Below, one piece after another: positions 15,291 through 23,200 of a DNA stretch of 64,000 nucleotides (position 1 is its first letter; each line of letters opens with the position of its first letter). The position numbers were made by a program, and so were the translations under genes. Below the pieces are notes generated by a model that did no database searches, was not told the DNA's origin, and saw only the letters and a list, made by a program, of their open reading frames with translations. Where the stretch lies: contig CBDFGO010000002.1 in NCBI GenBank assembly GCA_965247125.1, positions 620,001-684,000 of the forward strand, written 5' to 3'. The DNA is from CALBJU01 sp965247125 (GTDB taxonomy: Bacteria > Bacteroidota > Rhodothermia > Rhodothermales > UBA10348).

Positions 15291-17861
15291 CTAATTCAGA
15301 ATGCCTCGCTCGTTTATTTTCAAATTGTCAATCACGATCACATCTCCCCATGAGTACGCCACCCTCTTCCCGGCGTCGAAATCATGGGTGTAGTTATGGC
15401 TGTGGCCTCTGCCGTCGCCTGCTTCGATAATTTTGTCGGATGTGTAGCGAATGTTCTCGGCGAATCCCACCGGAATCATTTGCTTATCGGCAGGCGCTTC
15501 AAGGCGCACCCTTCGCCCACCAGGAGGAAAGCCGTGCCACATTTCGTACACATCGCTCGCACTGGGATTCTCGCGCACAACTCGTTCGCGCGGAACCAGG
15601 AGTAGTTTATTTCGATCGGTGTCGGTGAGCATGAAGTATCCCGAGGTCGGAATGCTGCGCCCCGCCACGTCGAGCGATCGCACATTTCCGATCATCACCA
15701 GCTCGTCGACCTCCAGCGTGTCGCGCGCCGGATTCGTGCGTGCGGCCTCTCCCCACGGAAGGCCCAGGCGCTGCGCATTTTCGGTGAGCCACGATCGCAT
15801 CTGGTCTGTCGAGCGCAGGTCGTTGATGAGGGATGCAAACTCGTCGGCGAGCCCCGCATCTGCGCCCGTGTCTGCTTCAAGCTCGCGAATCGAGACGACC
15901 GTCTCCTGGGATGCGATAACCGAGAGGTAGACCTGCCCGCGTAGCTCATCGTCCTGGGCGACTGTGAGCGTGTGTGCCGCCTTCACACTGTCATATTTAC
16001 CGATGATCCGCTCGCGTTGCTGTGAATAGGATCGGACGTATCTTATGACCACCTCTGTAATGCGCTGTTCGGCGTCGCGCTCGTTGTCGATGCCCGCGCG
16101 AGCGTAGCTGCGTCCGATCATGTTTAGCTCGGCTGCGTATTTAAGGTCGCTGGTCTGAATGACCCCGCCCGAAAAGACGGTGTGTCCATCGACGAATAGT
16201 TCGTGCGCGGTGCTCATTTCTCTGGCGAAGTAGCGCATGCTTCCGTCGTAGACCGAGTAGATCCTACCCGCTGTCGTTAGATAGCCATCCTCGCGCCAGT
16301 TGCTCCACTTCCCATTGGGCAGGGCGGGCAATTTCTCCACGGCACGAAAGGATTGTTGTGAGGAAAAGAGCTTGCGAACCGCGTTGTTCAGGGCCTTGGC
16401 CTGGGCGCTATTGGGTTCCACGTCCTGTTTTGCGAACTCGATTTCTTTAGCCTGCTTCCTGAGCGCTCCCGTGAGCTGGTACATCTTACGTTTGACGGGG
16501 TCCTCGACGAGCGCAAATAGAATTTCCTCAGCGTTGATACCCGTATCTGAATCAGAGCCCGATTCCATCTCGTCGAGATTGGCTTTCCATAGCTCATCGA
16601 TCCAGCGCTGCTTCTTGGCAATCATGCCCATGCGGTAGGCATCCATCGAGAAGCGTAGGAGGTAGAAATGGGCCGTGACTTCGCCGTTTGTGTTGCCCTG
16701 GCGGTGCCCGCGACCGTTGCGTTGGGTTAGCTCGCTCGGCTTCCACGGAACGTCCAGGTGGTGCATATCCGAAGTGTATCGGTTCAGGTCCATACCCTCA
16801 CCGATTGATGCCGTGTTACCAATAATGATGCGGATCTCGCCGCCGTTGAACTGATCCTGGATCGCTTTCTTTTTGTCCGGATGATTGTTCTCTTTTCCGT
16901 TGACGACCACGATCATTTCGCGCGGAATGCCCAGTTTAACCAGGCGGTCGCGGATGGCATGGTGCCAGTTTACTCCTGTCATGGTGTTGACGGCCTCGCA
17001 GAAGATCAGTTGGCCGTTCAGAACGCCATCTGTCGCGACGCCGAGCGCATCCTCTTCCGGATAGAGCGTTTGCGCTATGTGAACGGCTGTGCGGTCGTAG
17101 TCGAACATGAGCATGTTCGCGCCATCAGGCTTGAGACCTGCGAAGTTTCCGATACCGCAGCCCGCTTCAAGGAACCAGCCTCTCTCGGCGCCCAGACTCT
17201 CCAGGATGCTCCACATGAAGCGTATTACCCGGTAGCTGGTGTAATGCTGGTTCAGTATCCCTACATCGATCTCGCGCTCGCCCGCTTTACTGGCCGTGTG
17301 CAATCCACCTTTGCCGGTATACTGCCGAAGTAGGTCTAGCTCGGCCTCTGAGTAGTTTTTCTTCTCTTTAGCAATCAGAGCGAGAGCGTCGGCGTTGATA
17401 CTGCGGCGCTTCTCCTTGCTCAGTTTTAACTCTGGCGTGCTCCCCAGGGAATAATTTCGTCGTCCTCGCCTGCGTCCGGATCGCTTAGAAGGTTCTCGTG
17501 CTCCAGATCGCTTTGAAGGTTCGCTAGATCCGCTTCCGTCAGCGCTGGATTTTTGCGCTCCCCGGTTCTCAGGTTTTCTACTCCTTGCTCGGCTCTGGCT
17601 TTCGCCAGCTCGCGCGCTTTCTCCGGATTTCGTCTTGCACTCATTTATCGCGTCCTCAAATAGGGGTTGGAAGCTGATCGCCAGTTCGACGCCCAGGGCA
17701 GTAAGAACGGCCTCAATGGCCTCTCTTTGCAAATCTGCCCCCTCACATACCCTAGCCGCGTATTTACTGATAAAAGCAACATACATCTTCTGGTAGCGCG
17801 CCATGCGCGCAGACACGGCAACGGCTGGATTCAGTCGATATTTGCTCTGGATACGGCTCAA
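15291..17861 (-). CDS. Methylase-helicase family protein with the central catalytic part missing
   Basis: An 856-residue protein of the large N6-adenine-methylase/SNF2-like helicase family found in phages and plasmids. Residues 160-230 match the start of the methylase domain (LDLLRQYTGKGG, then the SAM motif FLEAGCGIGNF and LMFDYDRTAVHIA). At about 270 the sequence changes directly into the helicase C-terminal domain (LIFCEAVN, IIIGNTASIGEGMDL, LTQRNGRGHRQGN, 300-400). The methylase NPPY motif and the whole helicase ATP-binding half are absent, so neither activity should work. Residues 85-140 are Ser/Arg/Lys-rich. Starts with TTG in a TTGA overlap with the ATPase gene. Confidence 0.7.
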   Translation of the reverse strand: MSRIQSKYRLNPAVAVSARMARYQKMYVAFISKYAARVCEGADLQREAIEAVLTALGVELAISFQPLFEDAINECKTKSGESARAGESQSRARSRKPENRGAQKSSADGSGSSEPSKRSGAREPSKRSGRRRGRRNYSLGSTPELKLSKEKRRSINADALALIAKEKKNYSEAELDLLRQYTGKGGLHTASKAGEREIDVGILNQHYTSYRVIRFMWSILESLGAERGWFLEAGCGIGNFAGLKPDGANMLMFDYDRTAVHIAQTLYPEEDALGVATDGVLNGQLIFCEAVNTMTGVNWHHAIRDRLVKLGIPREMIVVVNGKENNHPDKKKAIQDQFNGGEIRIIIGNTASIGEGMDLNRYTSDMHHLDVPWKPSELTQRNGRGHRQGNTNGEVTAHFYLLRFSMDAYRMGMIAKKQRWIDELWKANLDEMESGSDSDTGINAEEILFALVEDPVKRKMYQLTGALRKQAKEIEFAKQDVEPNSAQAKALNNAVRKLFSSQQSFRAVEKLPALPNGKWSNWREDGYLTTAGRIYSVYDGSMRYFAREMSTAHELFVDGHTVFSGGVIQTSDLKYAAELNMIGRSYARAGIDNERDAEQRITEVVIRYVRSYSQQRERIIGKYDSVKAAHTLTVAQDDELRGQVYLSVIASQETVVSIRELEADTGADAGLADEFASLINDLRSTDQMRSWLTENAQRLGLPWGEAARTNPARDTLEVDELVMIGNVRSLDVAGRSIPTSGYFMLTDTDRNKLLLVPRERVVRENPSASDVYEMWHGFPPGGRRVRLEAPADKQMIPVGFAENIRYTSDKIIEAGDGRGHSHNYTHDFDAGKRVAYSWGDVIVIDNLKINERGILN

Positions 17862-19825
17862 CTAATTAAACTGTCCAGTTTGCCGAAAAGGGCCATAATG
17901 TTGTCGTCGTTCGGCTCTACCTTTGTTGCCGGCGCGCGCTTGGGCGCTTTCTTCCTGGCGGCTCTCGTCGATTTTCGAGGTGCCGACTTCGTCTTGATCT
18001 TTTTCTCAGGCTCGGGAGGCGGCGCTGCCTTTTCGCGGTCGATACAGTCTGGTGGTGGATTTTTCGACAGCCCGAGAGCCTTGTCTATCTCGGCTAGGTT
18101 GCCTCTGATAAACTTGTCGAGCACAACAGCTTCGCTCGGCCTCGAATTTTGTGGCAAGCGGCGATGATCGCGGACCACCTTCTCATACTTTTGTTGAAGT
18201 GGGTGCGATTTCGGCAGCCCTCTCATCCTCTCCACTACCTCATCCGACAGCCGGGCATAGGTGCCGTAGGCGTTGGATAGCCTGACCAGGGGGTCCTTGC
18301 GTGGTGTGGCGCTTTTTCTCGCTTTCTTTTTACCTTTCCTGCGCTTCTGAACGGGTTTTGTGGTCGCCTTCTTCTTTCTCTTGGTTGTTGGTTTCGCGCT
18401 ACTCGGTTTCGGTGTCGTTTTGCTCACGGCGCGGGCTGTGCTCTTACCTGCCGCCTCTTCCTTTTCGCGTTTTCGGTACGCGCGCGCTCCGAGAATCCTT
18501 TTTGCCTGCTCCTGATTGTCGACCTGGATTTCGCGGTGCTTGTTACGCAGCACCAGTCGGCGTAGTGCGGCAGATGCGTTGAGATCACCTTCCGCATCAA
18601 CAATTTTCCCGTCAACAAGCATTTCCATTATCTGGACCTGCTCTCGATTCTCATTAAGCCTGCGACGACGGCGAAAGGTGAGATCGCCGCTGCCTTCCTT
18701 CCAGTCCACAAAAACGCCGCGATGTGGGTCAACCATTGGGTTGAGCCATCCTAGCCCACGCAGAGCACTCTTGCGCTTCTGAACGACGTCGGCCAGGCGT
18801 ATTTTGAAAGCGTGGACAGGATTTGATCGTTGATCACCTTTGTGGCTTTTGAGGAAGGACTCAACCAACGCACGGTCTTCATCCGACGCAGAGTCTAGAA
18901 ATTCGTACCACAAATCATCCACGTGCACACCCTGGCTCCACACCACCGCGCTCTGCACTCCTAATGGGTACACCATGCCCGTCTTACCGTCGAAGGCGGC
19001 CTCGGTGGATTCCAGGCGGTAGAATTGATCTTTCTCGGGTATCGACGTGCCGTTCAGGATGCGATCTTCAAGCCACGACTCGCGGGCCGTCATGGTTTTC
19101 TTTGCATTTGAGCGCACTGCCCTACGCGACTTCCCCAGCGTCGGTGAATTGTGCTCAGTGGCGTTAATTTTAGGACGCGGCACCTTCTCTACCAGGTCGA
19201 TTTCACCGGAGCGCATCGGTATTCGAATGGCGATTCCAGTCCCCTCAGTTGCGTGACGGTTTTTTTCGGGGACCGCGTAGTGCGTGTCGTTGTTTTTGGC
19301 GTCTTGATCGGCGCGAATAACAATGTCGGCTTCGTGAGCGATGCCAGAATTGCCTTTGTACTTCTCGTCTTTCGTTGCGTGAGCAATCCATATGGAAGAA
19401 ATACCATTGGACATGAACCACTTGTGCAGATCAATTGCGCTCTTCGTGCTCGGATCGATCACACTTGTGGAGTCGATGACGACGAATTTGACACCCAGCT
19501 TAATACACTGAGATTGCAGCTCCTCGATCGTCGAATAATCGGCGTAGTGGAGCCCGTCGGCAGTTGCGCCAATTCTCTTGGATCGCGAGACGATCGTGCC
19601 GCGCGTTCCCTCCTCCGCGCTCACATAAAGGCCTGGGTATCCGGTGACGCGCACTTCGGCGTTTACAATACCTAGCGCGAGTGTTGATTTACCAGAGCCC
19701 TGCGAACCCCACAGAAAGACAGAGTACGGCAGTTCAGGCCTGCCCAGGAGCGAGCCATACGGTTCATCGAAATGGATTCCGTTGACCTCTCTCTGCTGTA
19801 ATTCTTGTGCGGTTACTATTTCCAC
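17858..19825 (-). CDS. RadA/RecA-like ATPase with histone-like tail
   Basis: A 655-residue protein. Residues 1-200 are a RecA-fold ATPase: Walker A GSQGSGKST (about 40-48), Walker B KFVVIDSTS (about 113-121) and IWIAHATKDEKYKG followed by HEADIVI, as in RadA/Sms. Residues 240-430 are an unrecognised domain. Residues about 455-510 and 600-635 are Lys/Arg/Ala/Thr/Pro-rich tails of the histone H1 type that should bind DNA. GTG start. It may serve genome packaging or replication; packaging would be unusual because no FtsK/HerA-type or terminase ATPase is present. Confidence 0.65.
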   Translation of the reverse strand: MEIVTAQELQQREVNGIHFDEPYGSLLGRPELPYSVFLWGSQGSGKSTLALGIVNAEVRVTGYPGLYVSAEEGTRGTIVSRSKRIGATADGLHYADYSTIEELQSQCIKLGVKFVVIDSTSVIDPSTKSAIDLHKWFMSNGISSIWIAHATKDEKYKGNSGIAHEADIVIRADQDAKNNDTHYAVPEKNRHATEGTGIAIRIPMRSGEIDLVEKVPRPKINATEHNSPTLGKSRRAVRSNAKKTMTARESWLEDRILNGTSIPEKDQFYRLESTEAAFDGKTGMVYPLGVQSAVVWSQGVHVDDLWYEFLDSASDEDRALVESFLKSHKGDQRSNPVHAFKIRLADVVQKRKSALRGLGWLNPMVDPHRGVFVDWKEGSGDLTFRRRRRLNENREQVQIMEMLVDGKIVDAEGDLNASAALRRLVLRNKHREIQVDNQEQAKRILGARAYRKREKEEAAGKSTARAVSKTTPKPSSAKPTTKRKKKATTKPVQKRRKGKKKARKSATPRKDPLVRLSNAYGTYARLSDEVVERMRGLPKSHPLQQKYEKVVRDHRRLPQNSRPSEAVVLDKFIRGNLAEIDKALGLSKNPPPDCIDREKAAPPPEPEKKIKTKSAPRKSTRAARKKAPKRAPATKVEPNDDNIMALFGKLDSLIS

Positions 19826-19862
19826 TGATCTGCTGTAAATGTTCCGGTTGGCGCGACCGGTT

Positions 19863-20504
19863 TTATGCTTTTGCTCCTTTTCCCTTACTGTTGACGGCGA
19901 CGATTCCTATAAGGCCCAGCGCCGCGGCACCGATGAGTAGTCCTGGGCCGGGCGTAAAGCCAGCGGCAACATTTCCTCCGCTCTGCGCTGGCTCCTCGTA
20001 TCTGGTCGCTGGGTCCAGAGTCACGCTGCCTCCTGTGTTTTCGGAAAGCACGCGCCGTATTTGCTGGCTCGCATCCGGGTGCAGCGCCAGACCATAGACC
20101 CAGTGCCAGGCCTCCCCGGCATCGTTGATTATGAGCGGCAGCACGCGGATCGGCACCCCGATTTCCCATCGCACTCTACCTGAAACGGTGCTGACATCGA
20201 CGCCGTTCTGAATGAGTTTTTGTTTGACCTCATTTCGGCGATTGCCTTTACTCTTGCGCTGGCCGCCATCGGAGAACTCAAGGATGGTTTTTGCGCGCAA
20301 GTCGCCGCTGATTACGCCACGTCGATGGCCAGCAACCAGCGCCCGCAGGGCCACACCCATGCCTTTCTCCATCTTGTGGATTGATCGCCCAAAGACGCCT
20401 CCTATATTCCCGAAAACACTCTCTAAGCCCTTCACAACCGCTGCTGCAGCGTCTACTTGGCCCGCGCCTTCAAGCGTCTGTTGAGGATTCGCATATTGTA
20501 TCAT
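19863..20504 (-). CDS. Putative virion protein with C-terminal membrane anchor
   Basis: A 213-residue protein: helical N-terminal part, central soluble domain (about 60-150) with WEIGVPIRVLPLIINDAGEAWHW-type strands, and a C-terminal membrane segment (GLLIGAAALGLIGIVAV) ending in a basic tail SKGKGAKA. The Gly/Ala-rich anchor with a short basic tail is the pattern seen for several proteins here. ATG overlaps the stop of the gene upstream by 4 bp. Confidence 0.6.
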   Translation of the reverse strand: MIQYANPQQTLEGAGQVDAAAAVVKGLESVFGNIGGVFGRSIHKMEKGMGVALRALVAGHRRGVISGDLRAKTILEFSDGGQRKSKGNRRNEVKQKLIQNGVDVSTVSGRVRWEIGVPIRVLPLIINDAGEAWHWVYGLALHPDASQQIRRVLSENTGGSVTLDPATRYEEPAQSGGNVAAGFTPGPGLLIGAAALGLIGIVAVNSKGKGAKA

Positions 20505-20902
20505 TTTCTCACCTTGCGGTATAGTGCCAGTGCCGTCATGAATGTGACTCCGCCCGCCAAAAGCCCGGCGACGAACGTGCCAGTGTCACCCAGGCCTACA
20601 TCTGTGCCTATCTGATCACTGACCTTTTTAACGGAAATCATGCCGATGTATTGGTCAATCGCGGCCTTATTGGCCTCGTAGTGTGTTTCAAACGCTGCCG
20701 GGTCACTGGCTAGTTTTGCCGTTACGAGGAAGCGGTGTAGTGATGGACCCTTGAGCCCTGGAAGTAGGTCTGCCGCGCGTGTGCCTAGATCTGCTAGCGT
20801 GGATCGCGCGCTTTCTGATGGACCTGTAATAGTTACAGGAGGGGGGGTCTCGGTCGTTTTTGGGGCGCCACCAACTTCGTAGCGATAGTTTTTGCCGTTC
20901 AT
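20501..20902 (-). CDS. Putative virion protein with C-terminal membrane anchor
   Basis: A 133-residue protein with a Thr/Pro-rich N-terminus, helical centre and a C-terminal membrane helix (FVAGLLAGGVTFMTALAL) ending YRKVRK. ATG 20902 is chosen since it forms an ATGA overlap with the upstream stop. Overlaps also link it to the next gene, so three consecutive anchored proteins are translationally coupled. Confidence 0.6.
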   Translation of the reverse strand: MNGKNYRYEVGGAPKTTETPPPVTITGPSESARSTLADLGTRAADLLPGLKGPSLHRFLVTAKLASDPAAFETHYEANKAAIDQYIGMISVKKVSDQIGTDVGLGDTGTFVAGLLAGGVTFMTALALYRKVRK

Positions 20903-22062
20903 GACGCGAGCCTCCTTGCTGAGGTTATCACGGGGAGAAGCGCCCACGTACCAACGGCCAAGACTCCCAAGACGGATGCCCATTTGGCGGCACTTGCAAG
21001 CGAATCGAGCGCCTCGGCTCCGCTTCCTACCGGCTCAACAACCGGCACGTCATCAAACTTCCACGGGTCGGACACCAGATCAGGCGTTGCTCGCCCGGTT
21101 GTGATATCATCAATCGACGCGCCGCCGATAAGACCAGGTTCTTTGTAGGCCTCAAATATCAACCGGTCGCCATCATCAAGGCTCGCCAGCCGCATGGTTA
21201 GTTGTTTTACGCACAATTCAAAGATGCCGCCAGGTACAGCCGCTACCGAGAGTAGGTTGCCCGTGCGCTCGCTGCGGATAGCAATCGTCGGATGCGGGCA
21301 GTCGAACGAGAAACTGTATTTCGTAATCCGCCAAGAGTTCACCTCGATGGTGATTTCCTTTTTGGACCTGTCAAGCTCCAGTACAGAAACACGAATTTTA
21401 TTCGGCACAAAGAGAACCGGCGTATCGTCGGAGTCGCTTCCGGATAGGTTCGCCAGAGCCCGATCCTGCATGGGTTGAAAAAGAAGCCCATTGCGACTTT
21501 CGATTATTTGCTCTGGCGCCGCGCTGTCGGGGGGCCTTGGATCGGGGCGTCCGGTATCCCAGTTTTTCCAGCCTTTGTCCCAATACTGCAAATAGATGTG
21601 ATTCCATGCCGAGCGGCCGCGTTGCCGAATTACTACGTAGCGCGAGCCAATGCCGAGGAATGCCATCATGGTGGCAGCGAGTATGACATGGTCCTCACAA
21701 TCTCCAGCTCGCCTCGTCAGGGTTCGCTCGGCGCTCTGAATGTCTTCTGTATTGCGCGGATCTAGTTGATAGGCAACATTTGCGCGAAACCACTCAAAAA
21801 GAAGAGCGATTTTAGCTGAAGTCGTCCTCTCCGCGCCACCGATGCGTTTTGCCACCTCGTTAATACGGCTACTCTGGGCGCCCTTCATAGACAGCGAAGT
21901 AATGAAAGAAAGGACTTGCTCGATCGACGTGTAATCGAAATAGCGCAGCCGCACGGTAGACCGTTTCGGGCCCGGCCGTGCGGCCTTGATGCCTAATCCC
22001 ACAGAGCGAGATCGGACAGGGGTTTCTGGACTGGTGGTGTCTGTTACGACGAGCTTGACCAT
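20899..22062 (-). CDS. Transglutaminase-like cysteine protein with C-terminal membrane anchor
   Basis: A 387-residue protein. Residues about 75-165 are a transglutaminase/NlpC-fold domain: the catalytic Cys in RRAGDCEDHVILAA (about 117), His in RSAWNHIYLQY (about 150) and Asp in NWDTGRPDP (about 165). Residues 200-330 are beta-rich. A C-terminal segment (WASVLGVLAVGTWALLPVI) is hydrophobic. In phages such domains may act as peptidases in entry or maturation; which bond is cleaved here cannot be told. Overlaps the gene upstream by 19 bp. Confidence 0.7.
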   Translation of the reverse strand: MVKLVVTDTTSPETPVRSRSVGLGIKAARPGPKRSTVRLRYFDYTSIEQVLSFITSLSMKGAQSSRINEVAKRIGGAERTTSAKIALLFEWFRANVAYQLDPRNTEDIQSAERTLTRRAGDCEDHVILAATMMAFLGIGSRYVVIRQRGRSAWNHIYLQYWDKGWKNWDTGRPDPRPPDSAAPEQIIESRNGLLFQPMQDRALANLSGSDSDDTPVLFVPNKIRVSVLELDRSKKEITIEVNSWRITKYSFSFDCPHPTIAIRSERTGNLLSVAAVPGGIFELCVKQLTMRLASLDDGDRLIFEAYKEPGLIGGASIDDITTGRATPDLVSDPWKFDDVPVVEPVGSGAEALDSLASAAKWASVLGVLAVGTWALLPVITSARRLAS

Positions 22063-23006
22063 ACCGCCTGAGTTGCGATGATCACTTCCTTGAGATAAGC
22101 GAGTGCTTGCTTATCGCCGTTGGATGCAATCATGCTGGCAGCGACGCCTGGCGGTACGTTGCTTAGTAGATTTGTGAGGGCCGGAAGATCGATTGTGACG
22201 CGCCCGATTACAGTGCCTATGTCTGATGCCATCGTTTTCAGCTCTCCTGCATCTTCAATAATTTTCGTTACGAGGCGCTTCCATTCTTCGAGAACAGGCT
22301 TGCGTTCTAGCGCGGAATATTGGTTGGCGTAATACTGCGCCATTTCTGCAGTATCGATCGACTCCCCGTCTTTCAAATTCTGCGTTTGTGCTAAAAGCTC
22401 GGTAACCGAGCTGTAAATCTCATTTAGAAAGTGAGCCAGCGCTTCATCGGCAGGAGGCCGCGCTGGAGTCTCTGTTGGGTCCTGCACGGGCGTTTCGTTG
22501 ACTGGGGAATAATGAATTTCTTTTTGGGGGTCCGTGGCGGCTGGGTTTTGCGCAAATCTGTCGATAACGGAAGGGCCCACCCGCTCTACGAACTGGAAAA
22601 ACTTTTCGAGCGAACTCGCATCTGGATTGTTCGTGGTGTGACTTAGCTCAAACTGTAGCTGGTTGATTTTCTGGTCCTTCTTGCCGTTTTCGAGCATGGA
22701 GGACATTTCGAGCACGTGTATCTCGCGATCGAGTTTGCTGATTTCGGTTCGATACTCTTCGGCTTTCATCTGGGTTGCCGTGGAGTGCTGGTTGCGCTCC
22801 TCCTGAAGCGCGTCCTCGGCCCGGCGGAGTTGGTCCCGGCATCGATCGAGGTCCGATCGAAGCATTCCCATCATATAGTCGTAATATTCTGCGCCGCTCG
22901 GTGGCGCAGGCATATTCGCAGGCGGGGCAGACCCGCCGCCATCACCAGAGAACTCCCGCTTGTCTGGCGGGAGTAGGTCGTGTCCTTTTTCGGGAAAGTC
23001 GTCCAA
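22044..23006 (-). CDS. Coiled-coil protein, first gene of the late operon
   Basis: A 320-residue acidic protein. N-terminus is Pro/Gly-rich, residues 45-115 form a strong coiled coil (RSDLDRCRDQLRRAEDALQ onward), residues 150-180 are Pro/Thr-rich, and the rest is helical. Start codon appears to be TTG at 23006, within the palindrome at 23005-23022. No family recognised; scaffold or virion-assembly function is conceivable. Confidence 0.5.
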   Translation of the reverse strand: MDDFPEKGHDLLPPDKREFSGDGGGSAPPANMPAPPSGAEYYDYMMGMLRSDLDRCRDQLRRAEDALQEERNQHSTATQMKAEEYRTEISKLDREIHVLEMSSMLENGKKDQKINQLQFELSHTTNNPDASSLEKFFQFVERVGPSVIDRFAQNPAATDPQKEIHYSPVNETPVQDPTETPARPPADEALAHFLNEIYSSVTELLAQTQNLKDGESIDTAEMAQYYANQYSALERKPVLEEWKRLVTKIIEDAGELKTMASDIGTVIGRVTIDLPALTNLLSNVPPGVAASMIASNGDKQALAYLKEVIIATQAVWSSSS

Positions 23007-23022
23007 ATCTTTTAGAAGATTT
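23005..23022. promoter_or_regulatory. Palindrome at the right end of the provirus
   Basis: AAATCTT at 23005-23011 and AAGATTT at 23016-23022 form a perfect 7-bp inverted repeat with a 4-nt spacer. It overlaps the TTG start of the first late gene. It could be an operator, a translation-control hairpin or part of the attachment site; no second copy was found by eye in positions 1-1490. Confidence 0.35.
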
Positions 23023-23200
23023 TTAGAAAGTACCTAAATAGAGCTATCCACATTTGCGTGAAATCGCGGCTTAATAAAGGTAGGGACGCCTTTTCAATAG
23101 ATGCAATACAAAGTCAGATGGTTTGCCCAAAACCAAATAGGAATCTGACATCAGTCGTTCGGGATGCGATGGTCAATATACCCATCCTGATTCAGCTTCA

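Larger units (their letters stand above)
1490..23006 (-). mobile_element. Provirus, probably of a tailless membrane-containing icosahedral virus (left end not defined)
   Basis: A continuous minus-strand gene block running from a structural operon (23006 down to about 4370) through small accessory cassettes to a tyrosine integrase. Seen directly: tandem paralogous candidate capsid proteins, many single-membrane-segment proteins, three cell-wall or peptidase-like proteins, a spike protein, a RadA-like ATPase, and no tailed-phage head, portal, terminase or tail gene. PRD1-like and P23-77-like viruses and Salisaeta icosahedral phage 1 are the known precedents for such a gene set; kinship to any of these is inferred from layout only. 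No replication gene or repressor was recognised, so part of the element may lie beyond position 1. Confidence 0.7.

Noticed and set aside
1490..23006. Tailed-phage prophage
   Set aside because: No terminase, portal, HK97-like maturation protease, tape measure or tail genes; spike and lysis genes alone do not show a tail.
1490..23006. Filamentous (inovirus) prophage
   Set aside because: No Zot-like ATPase, no replication initiator and no short coat gene cluster; genes are too long and numerous.
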